Below, piece by piece: positions 1 through 7,334 of a stretch of DNA of 9,817 nt (positions are counted from its first letter, which is position 1; every line of letters starts with the position of its first letter). Origin of the DNA: JBKQWK01 sp052139595 (GTDB lineage Bacteria; Actinomycetota; Thermoleophilia; UBA2241); NCBI GenBank assembly GCA_052139595.1, contig JBKQWK010000256.1, positions 1 to 9,817 of the forward strand, written 5' to 3'. The position numbers and the translations under genes are program-made. The notes below the pieces were generated by a model. That model saw nothing but the letters and a program-made list of their open reading frames with translations. It was not told the origin of the DNA and searched no databases.

Positions 1-885
1 GGCAAGGAAGAGGTCATCCAGGCCTGCGTTGTCGCCCTGCTTGCCGGCGGCCACATCATCATCGAAGACTACCCCGGTGTGGGTAAGACGCTGCTTGCCA
101 AGACCCTGGCACGCTCCGTGAGTTGCCGCTTCGCGCGCATCCAGTTCACGCCCGACCTGCTCCCCAGCGACGTCACCGGCGTGAGCGTCTTCGACCAGAG
201 GAGTGCCAGCTTCGAGTTTCGCCCAGGGCCAGTGTTCGCCAACATCGTGCTGGCCGACGAGATCAACCGCGCGTCGCCCAAGACTCAGGCGAGCCTGCTG
301 GAATGCATGGAGGAGCGGCAGGCGACGATCGACAACGTCACCCATACGATCGTCGCCCCCTTCATGGTCGTCGCCACCCAGAACCCCATCGAGTACGAGG
401 GCACATACCCGTTGCCCGAGGCTCAGCTTGACCGCTTCATGATGCGACTGAGCCTCGGGTATCCCTCGCCGGCCGCCGAGGAAGCGATCGTGTATGCGCA
501 GACGTCGCACGACCCGTTCGCGGAGCTAGAACCGGTGCTTGGCACGGCCGTGGTCCTCGCCATGCTGGCGGCGGCGAGACGCGTCGAGCTGGCGCCGCCG
601 CTCGGTCGCTACGTGGTGGACCTGGTGACCGCCACCCGCACGAGCAGGGACATCTACCTCGGGGCCAGCCCCCGCGCCGGCATCGCTCTGGTTCGTGCTG
701 CCAAAGCGCTGGCGCTGCTGCGCGAGCGCCAGTACGTGATCCCGCAGGATATCAAGGACCTTGCCGGCCGCGTGCTGAGCCACCGGATCATCCTGTCCCC
801 CGACGTCAGGGTGCACGACCTTACGGAGGAGGCGGTGATCGGTCGGCTCCTGGAGACCGTGCCGGTTCCCAGGCAGGAGCGATGA
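1..885 (+). CDS. MoxR-family AAA+ ATPase (5' end cut by window edge)
   Basis: The frame is open from base 1, so the gene begins upstream of the window; 294 residues are visible and MoxR proteins are usually about 310-330. A GTG at 79 is not a plausible start because it lies inside the Walker A motif. Counting from base 1: Walker A EDYPGVGKT at 22-30 (Lys29, Thr30), Walker B VLADEIN with Asp86/Glu87, sensor 1 Asn128 in ATQNPIE, arginine-finger candidate Arg145 in LDRFMM, sensor 2 GASPRA with Arg225. These are the complete ATPase elements of the MoxR subfamily, whose members act as chaperones that help mature or insert partner complexes, often together with von Willebrand-like proteins. The stop overlaps the start of the DUF58 gene (ATGA, 882-885), indicating translational coupling. 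The specific client is not visible from sequence. Confidence 0.95.
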   Translation, partial: GKEEVIQACVVALLAGGHIIIEDYPGVGKTLLAKTLARSVSCRFARIQFTPDLLPSDVTGVSVFDQRSASFEFRPGPVFANIVLADEINRASPKTQASLLECMEERQATIDNVTHTIVAPFMVVATQNPIEYEGTYPLPEAQLDRFMMRLSLGYPSPAAEEAIVYAQTSHDPFAELEPVLGTAVVLAMLAAARRVELAPPLGRYVVDLVTATRTSRDIYLGASPRAGIALVRAAKALALLRERQYVIPQDIKDLAGRVLSHRIILSPDVRVHDLTEEAVIGRLLETVPVPRQER

Positions 886-2126
886 CGCGGCCGACCGCCC
901 GCGGGGCGGCGCTGCTCGTCGTCGGCGCCGCCACCTACCTGGCGGCGCGCCTCGTCGGCACGTGGGAGCTGTACCTGCTCGGGTTCGCGCTTCTGGCGGC
1001 CGTGCTCGTCACCTGGCTGCAGGTGCGGGCGATCGGCGGCCGCCTCCAGGTCACGCGCAGCGTCACGCCTCGGCAGCCGGTGGCGGGCGAGCCGCTGTCG
1101 CTCTCCTTCCGGGTCGAGAGCGGCTCACGCGTGCCGGGGCAGCAGGTCACGTTGCTGCACGCCGGCGGCGACCTGTCCGGCGACGACGAGCCCATTTACG
1201 TCGAGAGCGTGCGGTCACGGGCCCCGCGGATGGTTACGGCGGGGCCCTGGCCGGCGCGGCGCGGCATCCACCACCTGCCGGCGCTGGTGGCCGTTGCCGA
1301 GGACCCGCTGGGCCTCATTCGGGTGCGGCGCCGTCTGCACACGCTGGACGTGGTCGTTGTGCCGCGATTGGTGCGCCTGCGGTCTTGCCCACTGCTGGCT
1401 TTCGGGGGCGTGCGCGGGGCCGGCAGCCGTCATGTGCCCATGCTCAGGGGCTCGGAGTTTCGCGGCGTGCGGCCGCACGCCCCTGGTGAGCCGCTGAACC
1501 GTGTGGACTGGAAATCGACGGCCAAGACGGGCAATCTGATGCTGCGCGAGACGGAGGACCCGGCGGACGGCGGCGTCACGGTGCTGCTCAACGGCGCGGC
1601 GGCGCACGTGGGCGGCGAGTCGCCGCAGGACAACTTCGAACTCGCCGTCGAGGCCGCCGGCTCGCTGGCCGACTACGCCCTGCGCAGCGGCCATGCAACC
1701 ACACTGCTGCTACCCGACGACGACTGGCGGCCGACCCGCCTCACCCCAGGCGCCGATGGCCACGTGCGGCTGCTCGAGATCCTCGCCGGCGTGCGGCCGC
1801 GGGGGCTGGAGCAACTGGGTCCCTCACTGCCGGCCCTCGTCGCCGCCGGCCGCCGGTCGGAGCGGGCAGGGATCGTAATCCTCGTCGTCCTCGTCGTTGA
1901 TGATGGGCTCGTGCGCGAACTCGTCGCTTTGCGTGGGAGGGGCCTGCACGCGTGGGTTGTCCACGTTCCCGCCGGTTCGTTCGTGCCGGCGGCTGCCATA
2001 GCGGAGAGCGCGAATCTTGGCCTCGCCCTTCGGGCCGCCGGCGTCGGCTACCTGGCCCTCGGCCGCGGCGAGGATCTGGCCGCGGTCCTATCGACGCCGG
2101 TGACGGGCCGCCGGGCGCTCGCCTGA
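882..2126 (+). CDS. DUF58 membrane-anchored protein (MoxR partner)
   Basis: A 414-residue protein. Two adjacent hydrophobic segments (about 9-27 and 30-48) form an N-terminal membrane hairpin. A beta-rich stretch (about 55-165) follows. The DUF58 signature is at about 188-226: LRGSEFRGVRPHAPGEP, then NRVDWKSTAKTGNLMLRETE. DUF58 proteins are found next to MoxR ATPases and transglutaminase-like genes, and their C-terminal half is related to von Willebrand A domains. Here the strand that normally carries the first metal-binding Asp reads TVLLNGAAA (about 233-241), with Asn in place of Asp and no following Ser/Thr, so metal binding may be lost. The ATG overlaps the upstream stop, and its own TGA shares its last base with the next ATG (TGATG, 2124-2128). 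The family is secure; the biochemical role is unknown. Confidence 0.93.
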   Translation: MTRPTARGAALLVVGAATYLAARLVGTWELYLLGFALLAAVLVTWLQVRAIGGRLQVTRSVTPRQPVAGEPLSLSFRVESGSRVPGQQVTLLHAGGDLSGDDEPIYVESVRSRAPRMVTAGPWPARRGIHHLPALVAVAEDPLGLIRVRRRLHTLDVVVVPRLVRLRSCPLLAFGGVRGAGSRHVPMLRGSEFRGVRPHAPGEPLNRVDWKSTAKTGNLMLRETEDPADGGVTVLLNGAAAHVGGESPQDNFELAVEAAGSLADYALRSGHATTLLLPDDDWRPTRLTPGADGHVRLLEILAGVRPRGLEQLGPSLPALVAAGRRSERAGIVILVVLVVDDGLVRELVALRGRGLHAWVVHVPAGSFVPAAAIAESANLGLALRAAGVGYLALGRGEDLAAVLSTPVTGRRALA

Positions 2127-4396
2127 TGAAAGTCACGCGCAAACTGCTCTACTTCGGCAGCTTCGTCGGTCTTGGCCTCACGGCCGCGCTCGTCGTCGCT
2201 CGCGTCGGCCGGCCGTCCATCGCGGCTCTGCTGATTGTGTCAGTCATTGCCGCGAGCGTGGCCGGCGCTCCGGGGCTCGTCCATCGGCGGGCTTGGCCTG
2301 CCGCCCTCATCCTGCTGCCGCTGGGCGCATACCTGCTGCTGCGTGCGCAGGTGCCCATCCCGGCGCATGTGCACGGCTTGGCAACGCAGATCAGCTACCT
2401 TCTGGAGCAGTTGCACTTAGGCGCGAAAGCCTACATGGCTCTTCCGTTCCCGCTTACGTTCTCGTCCGCCAATCACGTCTCTCTTGTCGTCTCCCTGGTC
2501 GTCTACGCGGCGGTCTGGCTCGCCGCGTTCCTAGCGCTGAGTCTGCGCTGGGCGGTCCCGGGCCTGGTAGTCGTTCTCGTGGTGCTAGGAATAGGCTTTA
2601 CGACCGACGATAGCGCGCGCATCGTGTGGGCACCGCTGGTCTTCCTTTTGCTCGGCGGCTGCCTGCTTGCGCTGTCGCGCTCGCTCGAGCGTGAGCGCTG
2701 GAAGGCCACGGACGCGCTCGTCGGCGTCACGGCCACGTTGATTGCGGGGCTCCTGGCGATCTCGCTGCTTGGTACGACGTCGGTGGCGACCGGTCAGCCC
2801 TGGCGGGACTGGCGCGCCTGGGGGGTGGGAGGCCCCAGTGACGCGCACCTCGGTTTTGACTGGATGCAGAACTACCCCAGGCTTCTCGATCCGGCGAACG
2901 ACGCGCTGGTGATGCGCGTCGACTCGCCGCTCGCCTCCTATTGGCGGGCGAACGCCCTCGACGATTTTAACGGGACGACCTGGTCCAGCGTCGCTCCGTC
3001 CGGAGACGACCTTACACCGAGCTGGTGGCCGGGTGGCACCTACGAATATGTGATACCGACTGCCAAGTCGGAGCCCCCCGGCAAGCTGGTCACGGAGTCC
3101 TTTCACGTCGTGTCGACGTTTACGGACCATCTGTTCAGCGGAGGCTCCGCAAAGTCCCTGCTGCTCGCGTATGAGGTACCGCTGCGGGTGCCCGCCACGC
3201 AGGCGCTCAGCCTCGATTCGGCGATGGGCCCGACACTGAATTACTCGATCACCGCTGTCGTGCCACAGCTGAAGCCGGCGGACCTCCTCGGGCGCGGGCG
3301 GGACTACCCCGCGGCCGTCCTCAGACAAGACACGGCGTTGCCGTTCCCGGCGCTGGCGGACCTGACGGGTTCCTTGCCGGAGACCGCGTGGTGCCTCGCG
3401 ATGAGCGGCAGCGCTGCCAATCGCGAGTGGCTCGGCCTGTACCGGCTGAATCAGCAGATCGTTGGCACGAGCAGCGATCCGTACGAGATCGCCCTGAAGA
3501 TCGAAGAGTACCTGCGCGCGAACTACGTCTACTCCCTCAGGCCGCCGCAGACCGACTACCAGTCGCCTTACGCCGCTTTCCTGTTTCGCACCAAAACCGG
3601 CTACTGCCAGCAATTCGCCGGCGTCATGGCCGTGCTCCTGCGTTTCAACGGCGTCCCGGCTCGCGTGGCGCTCGGTTTCGCCACCGGCAAGCGCAGCAAG
3701 GATGGGACGTTCCTCGTCACCAGGAACGATGCCCACGCCTGGGTCGAGGTGTACTTCCCGCACGTCGGCTGGGTGCAGTTCGACCCCACGCCGGGTTCGA
3801 CGATCCCCGGCGCTGGCCCCTCGTCGGCGAATGCCGGCTTCGCCGGCATGGCCGCTGGCGGTGGCGCCAGCGAAGCCGCGACCGCGACCGGTGTCAAACC
3901 GAACGTTCGCGCTCTGGCGACCAACCGGGGCGCGAGCCAGGGGACTGTCGCCGGCGCGGCGCCAGCGGGCCATTCCCGTAGCCTCGATCTGCTTTTGGCC
4001 GGCGCCGCCCTGGTGGCCCTGCTCGTCGCCTGGCCGGCGGCCCGCGCCCTCCTTCGTCGGCGCGGCCTGAACCAGGGAGATCCGGACGCGCGGCTCAGAG
4101 CTGCGGTCGCGCTCGTATACGCCGATCTGCAGGAGTACGGTTTCGCCGCGCCGCGCTCGCAGACGCTCGACGAGACGGCGCGGTACCTCAAAACGTCTCT
4201 CGATCTCGACGCCGTCACTCTTGTGGACCGCGTTCAGGCGGTGCTTTTCGGTGGACGGGTGGCGACCGAGCAGGACCTCGCCGATGTCGCCGCCTTTCGT
4301 CGCGACCTCAGGGGGCGACTGCGGGCGCGTCGGGGGTGGCTGGGCACGGCCCTGGCGCTCTACGGTCTGGCGACCGTCACACCCGCCAACGCCTGA
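2126..4396 (+). CDS. TgpA-like membrane transglutaminase with C-terminal DUF4129
   Basis: A 756-residue protein starting at the ATG that overlaps the DUF58 stop. The frame extends upstream to 1952, but that stretch is Arg/Pro-rich and antisense-like, while 2126 immediately gives a membrane segment. About seven hydrophobic segments occupy residues 6-27, 31-51, 57-73, 117-140, 143-158, 167-184 and 197-217. A large non-membrane region follows with a transglutaminase core: Cys494 in GYCQQFAGVMAVLLR, His537 in NDAHAWVEVYFP and Asp553 in FDPTPG form the expected Cys-His-Asp triad. A Gly/Ala-rich linker (about 560-617), one more membrane segment (about 620-641) and a DUF4129-like cytoplasmic tail (about 650-740) complete the layout. 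This is the architecture of TgpA (DUF3488, transglutaminase core, DUF4129). The catalytic domain is predicted to be extracytoplasmic. Whether it crosslinks, hydrolyses or otherwise modifies proteins or peptides is not known. Confidence 0.93.
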   Translation: MKVTRKLLYFGSFVGLGLTAALVVARVGRPSIAALLIVSVIAASVAGAPGLVHRRAWPAALILLPLGAYLLLRAQVPIPAHVHGLATQISYLLEQLHLGAKAYMALPFPLTFSSANHVSLVVSLVVYAAVWLAAFLALSLRWAVPGLVVVLVVLGIGFTTDDSARIVWAPLVFLLLGGCLLALSRSLERERWKATDALVGVTATLIAGLLAISLLGTTSVATGQPWRDWRAWGVGGPSDAHLGFDWMQNYPRLLDPANDALVMRVDSPLASYWRANALDDFNGTTWSSVAPSGDDLTPSWWPGGTYEYVIPTAKSEPPGKLVTESFHVVSTFTDHLFSGGSAKSLLLAYEVPLRVPATQALSLDSAMGPTLNYSITAVVPQLKPADLLGRGRDYPAAVLRQDTALPFPALADLTGSLPETAWCLAMSGSAANREWLGLYRLNQQIVGTSSDPYEIALKIEEYLRANYVYSLRPPQTDYQSPYAAFLFRTKTGYCQQFAGVMAVLLRFNGVPARVALGFATGKRSKDGTFLVTRNDAHAWVEVYFPHVGWVQFDPTPGSTIPGAGPSSANAGFAGMAAGGGASEAATATGVKPNVRALATNRGASQGTVAGAAPAGHSRSLDLLLAGAALVALLVAWPAARALLRRRGLNQGDPDARLRAAVALVYADLQEYGFAAPRSQTLDETARYLKTSLDLDAVTLVDRVQAVLFGGRVATEQDLADVAAFRRDLRGRLRARRGWLGTALALYGLATVTPANA

Positions 4397-4434
4397 GCAC
4401 GTTCGCCCTGGCTTCGCTTGTCCGCAGACTCACT

Positions 4435-5622
4435 TCAGGCAGCCACGTCCAACCCATTGGTCGCGTCACCGGGCGTGTAGGAGTGCGCCCCGGCCCCGGC
4501 CAGCACACCTTTGTCGACGATGAGGTATTCCTCACGGATTGGCAATCCAGCGAAATAGCTTTCCAGTATCTCGCGTGTGCCCGCTGCGTAGCGTGCCTGA
4601 GCCGAGAGCGTTGACCCGGAGACGTGTGGCGTCATGCCGTGATGCCGCATCGTACGCCAAGGATGTGACTGTGGCGCCGGCTGTGGGAACCAGACATCCT
4701 CCGCATACCCGGCAAGCTGCCCACTCTCCAGCGCCTGCACGACGGCGTCGCGGTCGCAGATCTTGCCACGGGCCGTGTTCACCAGGTAAGCGCCGCGCTT
4801 CATCTTGCCGATCAGCTCAGCGTTGAAGAGTCCTTCGGTCTCGGGGTGCAGAGGTGCGTTAATCGTCACAACGTCACACACGCGCACGAGCGATACCGCA
4901 TCTCGGTGAAAGGTGAGACCCAGCTCACGTTCAACGCTCTCGTCGAGCCGATGCTTGTCGGTGTAGTGCAACTTCACATCGAATGGCTTGAGCCGGCGCA
5001 ACACCGCCAGCCCGATGCGTCCGGCGCCGACGGTGCCCACCGCCATGCCTTCGAGATCGTAGGCCCGCTCAACGCTGTCGGCGATGTTCCAGCCGCCTTT
5101 TACCACCCACTCGTAGGCAGGGATGTAGTTGCGCACCAAGGCGAGAATCGCCATCACAACATGCTCGGCGACGCTGATGCTGTTCGAGAAGGTCACTTCA
5201 GCGACGGTCAGACCGTGCTCCATGGCCGCTTCCAGGTCCACATGGTCCGAGCCGACGCCGGCGGTGATGGCGAGCTTCAGGTTCTTGGCCTTGGCAATTC
5301 GCTCGGCGGTCAGGTACACCGGCCAGAACGGCTGCGAGATGACGACGTCGGCGTCGACCAGCTCGCGCTCGAAGACCGAGTCGGGCCCATCCTTGTCGGC
5401 GATCACGATCAGCGTGTGACCCTGACTCTCCAGGTACTTGCGCAAGCCAAGTTCGCCGGACACGCTGCCCAACAGCTGACCAGGCGTGAAGTCGGTAGCC
5501 TGCGGCCGCGGAAGCGTCTGCCCGTTGGGGTAGCGCTCAAGGATGGGGATGTCTGAGCGCGGGTAGGTGCGGGGGTATCCTTCAACAGGATCCGGATAGA
5601 GGACGCAAACAATCTTGGCCAT
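4435..5622 (-). CDS. fdh: NAD+-dependent formate dehydrogenase
   Basis: Oxidises formate to CO2 with reduction of NAD+; a metal-free, cytoplasmic D-2-hydroxyacid-dehydrogenase-family enzyme. It aligns by eye without gaps to the Pseudomonas sp. 101 enzyme as I remember it. In that numbering (Ala after Met = 1) I find Phe98, Asn146, Arg284, Asp308, Gln313, His332 and Ser334, the known catalytic and substrate-binding positions. The Rossmann motif is GTVGAGRIG (195-203), and Asp221 in HYTDKHRL is the residue that favours NAD+ over NADP+. Differences from the reference are Val122, Ser145, Gly198 and Ala255. I chose the ATG at 5622 (395 aa): GGAAG lies 8 bases upstream and the protein then begins MAKIVCVLYPDP as in homologues. 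An in-frame ATG at 5637 would add five residues. The gene stands alone, convergent with the transglutaminase (38-base gap) and divergent from the MFS gene. Confidence 0.95.
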   Translation of the reverse strand: MAKIVCVLYPDPVEGYPRTYPRSDIPILERYPNGQTLPRPQATDFTPGQLLGSVSGELGLRKYLESQGHTLIVIADKDGPDSVFERELVDADVVISQPFWPVYLTAERIAKAKNLKLAITAGVGSDHVDLEAAMEHGLTVAEVTFSNSISVAEHVVMAILALVRNYIPAYEWVVKGGWNIADSVERAYDLEGMAVGTVGAGRIGLAVLRRLKPFDVKLHYTDKHRLDESVERELGLTFHRDAVSLVRVCDVVTINAPLHPETEGLFNAELIGKMKRGAYLVNTARGKICDRDAVVQALESGQLAGYAEDVWFPQPAPQSHPWRTMRHHGMTPHVSGSTLSAQARYAAGTREILESYFAGLPIREEYLIVDKGVLAGAGAHSYTPGDATNGLDVAA

Positions 5623-5669
5623 GGTGCTCACTTCCATTTCACGTTCGCCGGATCCGCCACGGACAAGCC

Positions 5670-5675
5670 AGTATC
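5670..5675 (-). promoter_or_regulatory. Possible -10 box for formate dehydrogenase
   Basis: On the minus strand this reads GATACT, five of six matches to TATAAT-like boxes of the TATACT type. It would place transcription start near 5663 and give a leader of about 40 bases before the ATG at 5622. No convincing -35 hexamer is seen 16-18 bases upstream, so this is weakly supported. Confidence 0.25.
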
Positions 5676-5774
5676 GTGGCCCGAACGGACCCCGCGAGCG
5701 ATCTCGTCATGCTGACAGGGCCACTATTCCCCTGTTGGGTACTGTGTATCGCCAGACCATTTCGACCTGATCAA

Positions 5775-5815
5775 ACACCGCGACCTCTCGATCACGCACA
5801 GTGACTTCGCGGTGT
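5775..5815. repeat. Inverted repeat in the fdh/MFS divergent spacer
   Basis: ACACCGCGA at 5775-5783 is the exact reverse complement of TCGCGGTGT at 5807-5815, a 9-base match with a 23-base spacer. Inside it, TCAC (5792-5795) and GTGA (5801-5804) can pair around a 5-base loop. It sits between the two divergent genes and just upstream of the -10-like TAAGAT. It could be an operator or a transcript hairpin. A 9-base dyad in a spacer this size has perhaps a one in ten chance of arising randomly (rough estimate). Confidence 0.4.
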
Positions 5816-5840
5816 CGCTCGGGCGGTCGCGCGCCGGTGT

Positions 5841-5846
5841 TAAGAT
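5841..5846 (+). promoter_or_regulatory. Possible -10 box (TAAGAT) before the MFS gene
   Basis: TAAGAT fits the TANNNT pattern of -10 elements and is followed after exactly 6 bases by ATG (5853). This is the spacing expected of a leaderless transcript, in which the mRNA starts at or next to the start codon. No -35 match is evident. If real, the MFS gene would be read after a short upstream ORF rather than from a conventional leader. Confidence 0.35.
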
Positions 5847-5852
5847 CAGAAC

Positions 5853-5942
5853 ATGATGAGGCACGGCGAAATGAACTGGTGGATCGGCTGGTCAACAGTG
5901 GTGCTGTTCGGGGCCGGCGCGGTCCATCGTCCTGCCTCATGA
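5853..5942 (+). CDS. Possible 29-codon hydrophobic leader ORF
   Basis: A short frame beginning ATGATG and ending TGA at 5940-5942. The peptide starts MMRHGEMNWW and has a Trp-rich hydrophobic core (residues 8-23) including WSTVVLFGAGAV, long enough for a short membrane segment. Its stop overlaps the ATG of the MFS gene (ATGA, 5939-5942), and the MFS start itself lacks a visible Shine-Dalgarno. That would make sense if this ORF couples translation into the MFS gene. An internal ATG at 5871 has GAGG 9 bases upstream and would give 23 residues. I know no homologue. Short ORFs arise by chance in GC-rich DNA, so existence is uncertain; the support is the start context and the stop/start overlap. 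Confidence 0.3.
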   Translation: MMRHGEMNWWIGWSTVVLFGAGAVHRPAS

Positions 5943-7153
5943 GTGTCGCCGCCAGCGCGCGGCCGAGCGCTCGCTCGGCTCTGTTCACGCTCTCGTTGGC
6001 GCATGCCGCAGTCGACCTCTGCTCCGGCGCCCTGTGGTCCCTGCTACCCTTCCTCGTCGTCGAGCGCCACTACAGCTACGCTGCCGTGGGCATCTTCGCT
6101 CTCACGGCCAGTCTGGGCAGCGCCGTCTTGCAGCCCCTCTTTGGCGCCCATGGCGACCGCCGCGAGGCAGTCTGGCTGTTGCCCGTGGGACTCATCGTTG
6201 CCGGTCTGGGCATCGGTGCCGTGGGGCTTACGCAAAGCTTTCCGCTCACGCTGGTGGCGGTGGCCGTCTGTAGTGTTGGTATCGCCGCCTATCACCCCGA
6301 GGGCGCCCGCTGGGCGCGCCTGGCCGCCGGCAGCCGTATTACCAGCGACATGAGCATCTTCTCCCTTGGCGGCGGCGTCGGCTACGCCCTGGGGCCGCTG
6401 CTGGTGGCCGCCGTGCTCGTGCCTCTGGGTCTCAAGGGCACGCTCGTGATCCCGATCGTGCCGTTCGTCGCCGCCGCCGCGGTGCTGATCGCTGTGCGTC
6501 GTCTGGGGTTGCGCTTGCCCGCCCATGCGCAGCGGCGCCGGCAATCTGCGGCCCACGGCCAGCAGTGGCCGGCATTTGTGCGCCTGCTTGTTTTCTACGC
6601 CGTCGCCAACGGTGTCACCACCGGCCTGCTCACCTACGTAGCACTATTTCTGGTCCATGCCCGGGCCGCCAGTCCCGGCCACAGCAACGTGATGACGAGC
6701 GTCCTCCTCGCCGCCGCCGCCGCCGGGACGCTCTTCGGTGGCGTTGCCGCCCAACGCCTGGGCCGTCGTCTGGTGCTGGTCGTGCCGCAGCTTCTCCTGG
6801 CGCCGGCGATTGCCCTGCTGCCGAGCCTTTCTTTCGCTGCCATGATCCCCGTGGTGATCGTGATCGGGGTCACCATGAACGCCAACATGAGCATCGCTCT
6901 GGTACTTGCGCAGGAGTACCTGCCGGCGCGCATGGGCCTCGCCACCGGCCTTACGGTCGGGCTCTGCGGCGGCGCCGGCGGGCTCATTGTGGCCGCTCTC
7001 GGCGTGCTCGGTGACAGCGCCGGACCCGGAGCCGTGCTCTATGTGCTCGCGTGCCTGCCGCTCGTTGTCGCGGCGGTATCGGCTTCGCTGCCGCGGCCCG
7101 CGGCCGCTCCGCCGGAGACCGTGTGGAGTTTGCATGCGAAGGTCGGGCGCTAA
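5939..7153 (+). CDS. MFS transporter, fosmidomycin-resistance (Fsr)-like
   Basis: A 404-residue, strongly hydrophobic protein of the size of 12-helix major facilitator permeases. The N-terminal part (LFTLSLAHAAVDLCSGALWSLLPF) and the loop 2-3 motif LQPLFGAHGDRR resemble the Fsr group, whose E. coli member exports fosmidomycin. Other members have varied or unknown substrates, so drug efflux should not be assumed. A hydrophilic central loop rich in Arg/Gln (about residues 190-210) separates the two six-helix halves. The second half contains LFGGVAAQRLGRR, the repeated loop motif. I chose the ATG at 5939 because family-like sequence begins there; the frame runs back to a GTG at 5801, but the extra 46 residues are polar and unlike the family. 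No Shine-Dalgarno is visible; coupling to the upstream short ORF is possible. Divergent from the formate dehydrogenase gene. Confidence 0.85.
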   Translation: MSVAASARPSARSALFTLSLAHAAVDLCSGALWSLLPFLVVERHYSYAAVGIFALTASLGSAVLQPLFGAHGDRREAVWLLPVGLIVAGLGIGAVGLTQSFPLTLVAVAVCSVGIAAYHPEGARWARLAAGSRITSDMSIFSLGGGVGYALGPLLVAAVLVPLGLKGTLVIPIVPFVAAAAVLIAVRRLGLRLPAHAQRRRQSAAHGQQWPAFVRLLVFYAVANGVTTGLLTYVALFLVHARAASPGHSNVMTSVLLAAAAAGTLFGGVAAQRLGRRLVLVVPQLLLAPAIALLPSLSFAAMIPVVIVIGVTMNANMSIALVLAQEYLPARMGLATGLTVGLCGGAGGLIVAALGVLGDSAGPGAVLYVLACLPLVVAAVSASLPRPAAAPPETVWSLHAKVGR

Positions 7154-7334
7154 AGGATGAGCGGCTCCTGGCTCACGGCGCGAGACGGCGGCTGGCGCGA
7201 TCGCAATGGCGAACAGCTTGGTCCCTGCGATATTCTGAGTTGCCTCATCCTGTGAGCGCAGCGATTCCACGCGTTCAGCTCGTTTTGCTTCGACTCGCAG
7301 GCAGGACCGGTTAACCGCTATCGAGGAGCAAATG
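7154..7334. other. MFS-aspA intergenic spacer
   Basis: No gene is seen. TATTCT at 7231-7236 is a -10-like hexamer without a clear -35. TGAGCGC (7253-7259) and GCGTTCA (7271-7277) could form a 7-pair hairpin with one G-U pair. CGGTTAACCG (7308-7317) is a perfect 10-base palindrome just before the ribosome binding site. AGGATGAG (7154-7161) and CTCATCCT (7244-7251) are exact inverted copies but 82 bases apart. Each alone is weak evidence; together they suggest that aspA has its own promoter. Confidence 0.35.
7323..7328 (+). promoter_or_regulatory. aspA ribosome binding site
   Basis: GAGGAG is a near-perfect Shine-Dalgarno. It lies 3 bases before the first ATG (7332) and 6 bases before the second (7335). 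The spacing favours initiation at 7335. Confidence 0.7.

Noticed and set aside
79..81. GTG at 79 as the MoxR start
   Set aside because: It would cut the protein within Walker A; the frame is open with family-like sequence to base 1.
1952..2125. 58-residue N-terminal extension of the transglutaminase
   Set aside because: Overlaps the end of the DUF58 gene, is Arg/Pro/Gly-rich, and the ATG at 2126 is immediately followed by a membrane segment.
2585..3973. 462-codon minus-strand ORF
   Set aside because: It lies entirely antisense to the transglutaminase, is Arg/Gly-rich and has no recognisable motif; long antisense frames are expected in GC-rich genes.
4391..4440. Inverted repeat GCCTGA/TCAGGC between the convergent genes as a bidirectional terminator
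   Set aside because: It is made of the two identical final codons plus stop (GCC TGA) of the convergent genes, the loop is 38 bases, and there is no T-run.
4846..5556. 236-codon plus-strand ORF opposite the formate dehydrogenase
   Set aside because: Antisense shadow of a well-supported enzyme gene; no family resemblance.
7154..7251. AGGATGAG/CTCATCCT inverted pair flanking the MFS-aspA spacer
   Set aside because: Eight bases at 82-base spacing is expected by chance fairly often in a spacer this long, and no extension of the match is seen.
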